Shown: in pieces, positions 55,396 through 64,000 of the stretch
Position numbering within the stretch: the first letter of the stretch is position 1
How the letters are laid out: each line of letters begins with the position of its first letter
NCBI RefSeq assembly: GCF_023343835.1
Contig: NC_064444.1
Span: forward strand, 14,731,219-14,795,218
Length of the DNA: 64,000 nucleotides
Source of the DNA: Lagopus muta
Lineage: Eukaryota > Chordata > Aves > Galliformes > Phasianidae
Direction: 5' to 3'
The notes under the pieces: generated by a model
Seen by the model: only the letters and a program-made list of their open reading frames with translations
The model's database searches: none
What the model was told of the DNA's origin: nothing
Made by a program: the position numbers and the translations under genes

Positions 55396-55590
55396 ATGTC
55401 GGGCGGGGAGGAGGCCGAGGCCGAGCCGGGGGCCGGAGGGGCGATCCCCGCCGCCCCGTCCCCGCCGGCAGAGGAAGGGGAGACGCGGCAGCGCTACGAG
55501 GAACTCTGCAGCAGCCTCAACATGGACGAGCGCGCCCGCTCCGAGGCCTGGCTCAGCTACCAGAGCATGAAGCGCAACTACACGCTAGAG
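55396..55590 (+). CDS. RBL2: RBL2 coding exon 1
   Basis: The ATG at 55396 is the first ATG in this frame, which stays open upstream without a stop to at least 55180; -3 is G. Donor GTGCGC at 55591 (weak, in CpG sequence). It encodes 65 residues ending MKRNYTLE. The intron is 682 nt and GC-rich at its start. Confidence 0.95.
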
Positions 55591-58500
55591 GTGCGCGCGG
55601 GGCCGGGCGGCGGGGCTGAGGGCGGGGGGCGGCATCTCCTCAGCGCTGAGGGAGCGCGGCCCGCCGTGCGTATGGGTGGGGAGGAGGGGGTCGGGGTAAC
55701 GGCCTCGTGCCGCCACGCGCGGCCGCTGAGGGGCAGCAGGGCGGGGCGGCGGGGCGGGGCGGGAGCGTGAGGCGGCCGATGGGGGAGCGCCGGGATGGCG
55801 TTGTTCCTCAGTGCGAGGGTCGGGTTGGGTACGGCTCGGTTGGGATCGGCTCGTGCGGTCAGCCGCCGAGCTGAGCGACCGTTGTGTGTGAGAGAGAAAC
55901 GTGGGAACCATGCTTGTGCCGTCCCACAGACGAGGGCAGAAGGACGTTTAGATGAAATGGAGCGGTGGCTGTCGTTATTTACGTCTTCTCTATACACCGA
56001 ACTGGTACAGAGCACCGTCACTTCACGGCCGATCCGTGGGGCAGTGGGGTCATTTCCTGCCCTACCTCACTGCTCTCACTGCTGCTTGGTGACGTGCCGA
56101 CTTCTGGTAGCTGAAAGCACGGCACAGCTGTAGGGATTTCAGAACAAAAATGGTGTTGCTGGTGCAGCACATCCCATCTGTGGCACTGTCTTCATGTCTT
56201 GGTGCAGGGTGCAGAGCTGCAGGTGCCGGCAGCTCGGAGGGGGCTTGACATGCATTGCGTTCTGCTTCACAGGGCAATGAGCTGCACTGGTTGGCGTGTG
56301 CCCTCTACGTGGCCTGTAGGAAAGCCATCCCGACCGTCAGCAGGGGGACGGTTGAGGGTAATTACGTATCCCTGACCCGCATTTTGCGCTGCTCCGAACA
56401 AAGGTAACTCAGTTCAGACAATTTAAAGCACCTTGAAGAGTGTAGAAATTAAGAACAAAGTCCGTATGTCCTTGTTAGAGATAGAATTTATACTGCAGGG
56501 ATCTTTGTGCTGTAGCTCATTGCCACACAGGTAGGGTAGTTTTTCATTCATGAGTTCTAAAATTCATAGAATCACAGAATAATAAAGTTACAAAGGGCCT
56601 ACAAGATCATCTTGTCCAACCGTCCTCCCATCACCATTGCTACCACAGGCCTCTAAACTGTATCTCGTAGCTCCGCACCCAGACACCTCTTGAACAGGGA
56701 TGGCGACTCCACCACCTCCCTGGGCAGCCATTCCAGTGTCTGACCAATTTCTGAGAGAAAAATTGGAGAGTTCCTATGCTCAAAAGTGAGAGAAGGTGAC
56801 CCACGAAGAACAGTCTGCTTCTAAAGAGTGTACAAAGTGTGGGTTTCTCATGTGGATAGATGCTTTTAATTGGCTCTGAAAATGTAATATTTCTCATTTT
56901 GGTGAGAAGATTCCACTTTTTGTCCTTTAGTCTTTTATGAGACAAAAGTAATGCTGGATTCTGATGAACTTTTATCAAATGATTGATTGCTGTGGGCAGC
57001 CTGGTCTGGTGGTTGGCAACCCTGCACGTAGCAGAGGGGCTGAAACTAGATGATCATTGTGGTCCTTTTCAACCCAAGCCATTCTATGATTCTATGATTT
57101 TGTCCATTGAATGATGAAGAGAAAATTCCTGAAACTGATGACAGCAGTATGGTTGTGTGGTAGCAATTCACCAGATTGTCAGAAACTGGAATGTTCATAT
57201 GAACGTGGAGTTCTCTTCCCCTTACTGTTGGAGTGCTGCTGTTTGTTGAAACAATCCAAAGAGTTACTTTTAAAATATCACTTTGCTAATTGGAGGTTCA
57301 AGGAATTGAGTACAGCGGAACAGTTTCTGCATTTTGGGTTACAAAAGACTGTTAAAGTTGAAAAAAATACGGGTAGAAAAGCAGTGAAAAGCAGTGTAAG
57401 CCAACTTTACACGTTGTTGGTACACTTCCTTTGTTTTTTCACACTTTGCAGAGTCTTTTTAGTGTTCGGCAGAGTTCAGATTTTGTTTCACTTAAGTTAC
57501 TTATTCAGGAATCTGACTTTATAGTAACTGGGCTGCTGGAGAGCTGGTTGTGTCCTTGTGAGGAAAGCCAAGAACCGCAACATAGAGTTAACACAGTCAT
57601 CAGCAGGGGCTGGCAGCGTGCTGTGAGTTGTCTCAGCTCTTGTTTGTAAATGAGGAGCTGGCTCTGAGCACTTAAAACTATTACTGTCATGTTTGCAATG
57701 TTGCTGTTATCAGTAGTTTGGAAAGTATAAGTTGTACTTTTGCTGTAAATAAATATACAGTTAGAGCACGTTTCTGCAAAACAAAGTGAAAACAGAAGCA
57801 AACAGCCAACCCTCTGAGAACTAATCTGTTTGATATCTTCAGCTTGATTGAGTTTTTTAACAAGATGAAGAAATGGGAAGACATGGCAAACCTACCCTCC
57901 CAGTTCCGAGAAAGGACTGAAAGACTGGAGAGAAACTTTACAGTCTCTGCAGTAATTTTTAAGAAGTATGAGCCCATTTTTCAGGACATGTTCAGATACC
58001 CTCAGGAAGATCCACCCCGTCAACAGAGAGGAAGAAAACAGAGGTATGGTTCTGTTATTGACAGACTGATGTTTGACCATTGCAGTTACAAAAACATGAT
58101 GAAGTTGTTTGGTTGTTTTAATTGTATTTTAACTTATTTTCATAGTAGTTCTTTATGGTACCAGAGGTTGGGCCTTGCTTACAGTGATTTTGGAATCTTG
58201 TTTCTGGTCTGTCAGATCTGACAGGGTGCACGAAGCCCCAAAGCTGATAAGCTTGTGTGATCCGGGGAGAAAGATAAAAGGGAGGAATGAAAATCAGCCC
58301 TTAGGTGAAAGAAATGCTATTGTAGGGTGGAAAAGAAAAGAATATTGTAGGCTGAAAGAATCAGATCCCTTTATGATCTGTGCAGCCTCAGTAGAATGGC
58401 TTAGCATGGTGACCTGCCTATTAATTCCTGTACTTTTCTTTATAGAGACAGATCTTATGCATATTTTACTTTGTAATTGTAGCTTTATTTCTCTATTTCT

Positions 58501-61500
58501 CAGTTTCTTACCGTGTTTTCTTTTTGGCTTGATTGTTTTTGTGAGCATAACATGGTGGCAGTTGTGACCGATATTGAGTTGCAGATATATTGAGATGAGC
58601 ACACGATGTTGAAATTATAGCACGTGTGCAGTTCTGCAGCTAGGAGAGAAAGCCCTGCAAGTTTGTTTGGATAGCAAAGTGTGAATTTGTTTTGAAGATT
58701 AAGTCAGAGGGTAATTCCAAGTTTTTGTGTGAAATGTGCATGCTTTTAACATTTAACACATAACCTGATGGAGTAACCAAAGAAATGAGTTCAGGCTGAC
58801 AGAACTACTGCAGAAATTGAGATCATGACCTTGCTGTGAGTGAATTTGGCCTGAATGAAAGAATATTTTCCAGCTTTGGTATATAGTGCTAAATAAAATA
58901 AATAATAGTAAAAACAGAATTATGGAGCAAATGGTGCTTCCAGAAACAGAGAAAACCCAATAAAGACTGTTTGCATCGTGCAAACTTTTAGCTTTGAGGC
59001 TCGCACCTGTCTTATGGTCTAAACTGGTAGTGAGAATTAAAATAGAACTAATTCTAGAAGGACTGTGATCATACCGGATAAAACATATCTGCTGCCACCT
59101 TCTTGTCCATACGTACTGTCTGGAGGCTGGGATGTGGTGTGTGAGATAGCACTTCAGGTATGTGCTATATGGAAACAAGCAGGGGTGTTGAACAAAAAGG
59201 GGTGCTAGAGAAGGGTGGGGGCTGTTGCTTGTTTTTAAATGTTCCTTGCAGTAAGTATGTACTGCAAATGAGTAAAATAATACTAGTTTAGATGAGTTGA
59301 TTACTGTGCCAGGATTTTCCTGTTTCCAAGTGCAGTGGCTGAACTTACTAGCCAGAATTATGAAGTTAAATGTTTAGGATGGGTGCTGAGGAAAACTGGT
59401 GTAAGTAGCAGAACTAAGAAGTAAATAGCCCCGGGTCGGTACAGAACTCCTGATGGACAGAGGGAAGGGCCTCATGAATGGCAGTCAAAACTAGTAGAAC
59501 TTAATGTTAGTAAACCCCTGTATTTCAGAATTCTCCATAGTGTGTAAAATTCTACGGGACAAAACACTTTACCAAAGTATGTAGGTGAAGTCTGTGAGCA
59601 AACAGCCTGTTAATGGCAGCATGCTGTGTAATGCATGCCTTGCAGAACATACACACGTGCTTACATTGCTCAGCAGACTTCAGAAGGCATTCTGAGTGTG
59701 GTGCTCTGTTGGTGTCGTGCTGTTTGAATCGCGTGCTGGCTGAGGCTGGGGTTTCCGCTGTGTCTGCTGTAAAGCTCTGAGCAGCCACGGTGTTCCTTCA
59801 GTCCTTCATGTTTTCTGGGGGGAGGGCCATGGTTTTAGCTGCTCTAAGGCAAAGCTGGACTTTCTTTCAGAATGCTGGAATGTCTGTCGTAATTCACTGA
59901 GCTTTTGTGTCTTCTCGCTGTGTTTTTCCCCAAAAGGCGACAGCCGTGCACAGTGACCGAAGTTTTCCAGTTTTGCTGGGTGCTGTTTGTTCATGCAAAA
60001 GGTAAGAGATTGGAAAGAGACTGAATACTACAAAAAACTGGTCTGTATCAGTCTGTAAGCATGAGATAGCTGCAGGCCCTTAGTAGAAAGAGCCTTCTTG
60101 GAGCAGCCTGAACAAATGCACTTAGATTTCTGCAGCGGTGTGTTTTACCACGTGTCTGAGGTAAGCAGTGTGTCCCAACACGTCGGTAGCTTCAGCTGAA
60201 ATACTGCTCCTGTGTTCCTTGTGTTTTGGCAATTTAGGCTGTAAGGGAAAATTAGCTCAGAGTTTTAGTGAATTCATATTTAGACAGCTGTAATTAATAT
60301 AAAGTATTGTTTTATGGACAATGATGACTTTAAATTCCTTGTACGTTACCAGCAGTGGTGATAATGTGTAATGGATTTTTTTCTGTAACGTAGCAAAGAT
60401 GTGTCATGAAACTGTAGCTGAGGCTACTTTCATGGCATTGTCACAGGTAGCATTGGGATTTTTTATCTACCCCTGCTCATACACACCCTTCAAAAATGTG
60501 CATACAGTAATTGTATTGAATAATCATATGCATTACTAAGTAGGTCTGCATCTTTTTCACAAGGGTGATTATCTCTTGCTTTTTGGACACGGCAGTAGGT
60601 ATGTAAGTGGCTGTCTTGCAGGCTCAGATTCCCTTGGAATATACACATGGAAATGCTGTGTTAACAGGCTTCCATGGAAACAAAGCAGGGAGGAGCCAAT
60701 ATATTGCCATGCATCTATTGCCTTTATTGTAAAAGCACCCTTAAAGCTAATACAAATAGCAGAGGATTACAGTCATTTTTCTTCTTGATGACTGATTGGA
60801 GAAAAAGACAGAAGGGAGCAGAAGTAAATCCTTTTGCATGAGGGACAGTGAAGCCCCCAAAATTTTAGGCTTCAGTTGTTCAGCCATACAGCATAATTTA
60901 CAGTCTTTCATCAGTAGGAATTGATTCTGGTACAGTAGGATGAGTTCACTGGGAATTCTTTGAACATAAGTTAGGTAGTATTCTGTCCCATCTGTAATTT
61001 CCAGAGAGTTCTTCTGGGAGAAGGATTGTTTGGGATTGCAAGGTCAGTCAGTGCAGGTGATGTGTCTCACTGGTTGTTTCTGAGGATAGACCACAGTAGG
61101 TTGTCTCAGTATGGAATTTCTGGCAGTAGCTTTGTCCTGTCCAGCTTAGCCTTTCTTCTCACCACAAAGCAGAGGGTTGCCAGCAGGCTTCATTTTGGAA
61201 AAGTTACTGGCAATACCCCTGGATCTTTGCAGGAGTATAAAAGGTGCTGTACCAAACAGCTGTCCTGTATGGAAGCTGCTGCTTCTGCACAGGCTGCATG
61301 CTGCTCCTGAACAGGAGCAGAGGGTCTGAGCGGGTCTTGTTCCTGCTGAGTTATTGCTTGGTACGTTTGAGTAGGTCACCATTAACTGCTTGTTGGTTGG
61401 CAGGCAGTTTCAGACGTACAAATTAACTTTGTGGACTAGAACACAGTGTTGATAACAGCCCATCAAGTTTTACAAGACAGTTTTTTTACATTACTAACAG

Positions 61501-63789
61501 ACTGCAGAATTAACAAGTGACTAGTGGTAAATGCGTTAAGAGTACAAGACTGTGTATGAAGTGTATAAAGCAGTACAAAAATACAAACTGAATGTATACC
61601 ACCGGAGGAATGAAATATTCCCCATTTGTTTGCTGTGTTTTGAGGGCTGGCAGTAATCCTTATCATGGCAACCACACATCAGCAGCAAGTCGAGGCTTGT
61701 CACCATGATCTTTCTGCAAGCTTCAGCATCTTGTGTTTGGTTTCACAAGTGCAGAAAGCACAAGACTCGTTCGTACGTTTGGTATATGCTGCAAAGTAAG
61801 GTAGTGACCTTCATAGCCATAGAGCTGCTCTTGTGTGCTGCTTTCATGAATTTATTTGTAGACTCTGTAACATTGTACTTTCTTTAAAATAGAAATTTAA
61901 AAAAGATCTCTTTTACATCAATATGACTGGTTTGTATTATTTCATGCTTGGCTGTGGAAGGGAGCACTGAACTGTTGTTTGGAATGTCACTGACTTCACA
62001 CATTGTTTATGAAACTACTGGCTGTGTAGAATGAGATCTATTTTGACTTGGCTGTCAGTAGCTACTGCCGTGCCAGACTTCATGCTTGTGAGATCCTGTT
62101 ACGGCATCACTTCGTTAAGGTATTAATTGATTGACATTTTGCTGTTGTATTTGTTTAGGACTTCGATTTCTGTCATGAAGATGTAATGGTGTGGAAAGAA
62201 CTGATGAAAGTGTACAGTTAATACAAATTACATTTCAGCTTCATTATTTTAAATAGCTTCAATTATCCACATTGAAATTATTGTTTCACAAACATGGAAT
62301 CAGGAAACTGAATGTAAATGTGAACCAAAGCAATTATATGTGCTTCATTTTAACTATGTGTCCATTTACTTCCTGTGTTTCTATCCAGATATTGACAATC
62401 TAGTCACCAAAACCTGTGCTTAAAATACTCCACTGTTGATTGGAAATACAAGTCTGGATAGTTTTGTTTTGCAAAATAATTTCAAATCGATGCTGATTTT
62501 AATTAATCTCATTTATCTTTCTTGTACCAAAGGTAATTTTCCCATGATCAGTGATGACTTGGTCAATTCCTATCATCTCTTGTTATGTGCTTTGGATCTA
62601 GTGTATGGAAATGCTCTCCAATGCCCTAACCATAAAGAACTTCTGAATCCCAATTTTAAAGGTATGTTGGAAAAAAAAAGAAGTCTTTATCTAAAATCTG
62701 CATGAACTTCTAAGGCAGTTGAAATGGATATGGAGATATGTAGTAGAGGGAATTATTTTCTGTCTGACTGTGCAGTTTTATTTCTACCAGCGTGACATAG
62801 GAACACAGAATTGAACTCTGTCGAGATCTCAGTGAACTATGGAAGTACCACTGAAGGACTTCCAGAGGAGAAGTGTTGTTAATGATATGTTAATGGCAGT
62901 GAAACTGTGTAATGACCCAGTCGTTGTGGGACAGGTCACATTGTAGAGATCCCAGGCAGCAGTTTGGGAAGATCCTGTGCTCAGACACAAAGCAGGTACC
63001 CTGACTGTTTCTCTCTCCCTTTTGGGTTGTTCCTTATGAAAAGAATGGAAGCACAGGCTGACTTGGTAACTGAACGCATGAGCGGATGGCGAGAAGCTTC
63101 CTCTGAACCTGGGTGTAACTCTTTCAATGCTTACGCCTCATTTTCAGTATCCTGTAGTATTCACTATCTTGTGGTGGCTTGGATGTGAGCAGGGACCATT
63201 ATCTCCAACTTGAATAAATACTGCCACTCATAAGTGCTTCATCATTTTTCTGCTAGAACTGATATTTTCTATCACTGAATATCTCAGCTTTTTAGGTTTG
63301 TCACTTGAAAGGCAGTTTTGATAAGATGATCCAATTGAGGGCACACTGCATTTCTTTCAAGGACACAAACTTCATGTTTTAATTTCAGACTGCCTAGGCC
63401 ACATAGCAAAGAGTTTGAGTTTAGTAAGGTATGAATATAAGAAATTAAACATCACTATTTGTACTTATAGGTCTGCCTGAAGACTTTCATAGTAAGGACT
63501 ATAAAGCATCATCTGATCCTCCCTGCATCATTGAAAAGCTGTGTTCATTACATTACGGATTGGTTTTAGAAGCAAAAGGCATAAAGGAGCATTTTTGGAA
63601 GCCATACATTCGGAAACTTTTTGACAAGAAGGTTGGTCAGTGCATTCAGGATGCAGAAAAATGTTTCCCTCCTTGTTATCTTCAGAACTTTAACAACTGA
63701 AATGTCCTCTCTTTGCTCTTACAGCTTTTAAAAGGAAAAGATGAAAATCTGACTGGATTTCTAGATCCTGGAAACTTTGGAGATAGCTT
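55396..63789 (+). CDS. RBL2: RBL2 (p130 pocket protein), first seven coding exons, truncated by window edge
   Basis: Retinoblastoma-like pocket protein that binds E2F4/5 and forms the DREAM complex to repress cell-cycle genes in quiescence (family knowledge). About 315 residues are present. The N-terminus is Glu/Pro/Gly-rich (1-35), followed by YEELCSSLNMDERARSEAW near 36-54, NELHWLACALYVACRK after 65, and IEFFNKMKKWEDMANLP and FTVSAVIFKKYEPIFQ in exon 3. Later exons give QPCTVTEVFQFCWVLF, FPMISDDLVNSYHLLLCALD, IKEHFWKPYIRKL and LTGFLDPGNFGDS. These make up the conserved N-terminal cyclin-fold domain of p107/p130. Exon phases are continuous. The pocket A/B boxes, spacer and C-terminus are beyond 64000. 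RBL1 (p107) is the nearest alternative; synteny with CHD9 favours RBL2. Confidence 0.97.
56273..56403 (+). CDS. RBL2: RBL2 coding exon 2
   Basis: Acceptor CTGCTTCACAG, donor GTAACT at 56404. It encodes GNELHWLACALYVACRK and VEGNYVSLTRILRCSEQ (residues 66-109). The intron is 1439 nt with two oppositely oriented CR1 pieces. Confidence 0.97.
56563..56765 (-). mobile_element. CR1 LINE 3' fragment, antisense
   Basis: Reads as a CR1 tail on the minus strand: TCATAGAATCACAGAAT at the left edge (its 3' end), then CTACAAGATCATCTTGTCCAA, then CCACCACCTCCCTGGGCAGC and CATTCCAGTGTCTGACCA on the plus strand. The inner boundary is approximate. Confidence 0.9.
56993..57098 (+). mobile_element. CR1 LINE 3' terminal fragment, sense
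   Basis: Contains GCAGCCTGGTCTGGTGGTTGG, AACTAGATGATCATTGTGG and TTTTCAACCCAAGCC, and ends with the diagnostic repeated 8-mer ATTCTATG. Only about 105 bp of the element is left. Confidence 0.88.
57843..58043 (+). CDS. RBL2: RBL2 coding exon 3
   Basis: Acceptor GATATCTTCAG, donor GTATGG at 58044. It encodes SLIEFFNKMKKWEDMANLP through RQQRGRKQ (residues 109-176). The next intron is 1893 nt with nothing recognised. Confidence 0.97.
59937..60001 (+). CDS. RBL2: RBL2 coding exon 4 (65 nt)
   Basis: Acceptor TTCCCCAAAAG, donor GTAAGA at 60002. It encodes RQPCTVTEVFQFCWVLFVHA (residues 176-198). The next intron is 2531 nt with nothing recognised. Confidence 0.96.
62533..62661 (+). CDS. RBL2: RBL2 coding exon 5
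   Basis: Acceptor CTTGTACCAAAG, donor GTATGT at 62662. It encodes NFPMISDDLVNSYHLLLCAL and YGNALQCPNHKELLNPNFK (residues 198-241). The next intron is 809 nt. Confidence 0.97.
63471..63631 (+). CDS. RBL2: RBL2 coding exon 6
   Basis: Acceptor TACTTATAG; the donor is the poor GTTGGT at 63632. It encodes GLPEDFHSKDYKASSDPP and EAKGIKEHFWKPYIRKLF (residues 241-294). The following intron is only 93 nt. Confidence 0.96.
63725..63789 (+). CDS. RBL2: RBL2 coding exon 7 (65 nt), last in window
   Basis: Acceptor TGCTCTTACAG, donor GTGAGT at 63790. It encodes LLKGKDENLTGFLDPGNFGD (residues 295-315) and ends with two bases of a split codon. The next exon is outside the window. Confidence 0.95.
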
Positions 63790-64000
63790 GTGAGTCAGCC
63801 TGTGCTTTGGTCTGCATCTGTATCCCTTTGGGTTATTACCTGTGTCTTACCACTATTACTTTATATACATATTGCTGTTCATATATTATACTAAAAGGTG
63901 TTTCAGCTTTTTGGTGGCTGAGGCATTTTCAATATAGCATTGCTTAATGTCTGCTTCTGTTTATGTTTCCATGTTTTTTTCTATGTAATGTAAAGTGTTT

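Noticed and set aside
55578..56021. 147-residue minus-strand open frame at the RBL2 CpG island
   Set aside because: Open frames are expected by chance in stop-poor GC-rich sequence; it has no domain or splice support.
57111..57524. 137-residue plus-strand open frame in RBL2 intron 2
   Set aside because: It lies between two exons that join in phase, has no recognisable motif and no promoter-like sequence.

Overview
This is a stretch of vertebrate nuclear genome, almost certainly from a bird and most likely a galliform such as chicken. Genes are split by canonical GT-AG introns, the introns carry CR1 LINE tails and two Galluhop-type mariner copies typical of chicken, and the gene order CHD9 then RBL2 on one strand matches the conserved amniote block (CHD9-RBL2-AKTIP-FTO in human 16q12). 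Species is inferred from repeats and synteny; no database search was run.

Positions 1-49352, with a 3'UTR to about 51.4 kb, hold the body and 3' end of CHD9, a chromodomain SNF2-family chromatin remodeller. I traced 37 coding exons (6499-49352) that join in one continuous frame of about 2412 residues ending in TGA. The order is a basic N-terminal region, two chromodomains, the two-lobed SNF2 ATPase, SANT/SLIDE-like region, a second Myb/SANT-like region, a long Ser/acidic tract, two BRK domains and an LXXLL-containing acidic C-terminus. A further short exon ending at 5327 probably precedes them and completes an AT-hook-like RGRPP motif across the junction. The first several hundred residues of CHD9 lie upstream of the window.

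Positions about 51.4-55.0 kb are intergenic with no gene I can support. A CpG-rich promoter (about 55.03-55.40 kb) with CRE/E-box, two mirrored NRF1-like sites, a CCAAT box and GC boxes leads into RBL2 (p130), starting at ATG 55396. Its first seven coding exons (about 315 residues of the N-terminal pocket-protein domain) are present and the gene runs off the right edge.

Both genes act in nuclear gene control: CHD9 remodels nucleosomes and co-activates transcription, while p130 represses E2F targets in quiescent cells as part of DREAM. There is no operon-like or accessory gene system here. The most notable details are in splicing: CHD9 visible exon 30 has a triple NAG tandem acceptor at one end and a GC donor at the other. 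Other points of interest are the possible internal CHD9 start region near 5.1-5.6 kb, the paired mobile elements, and the RBL2 promoter architecture.
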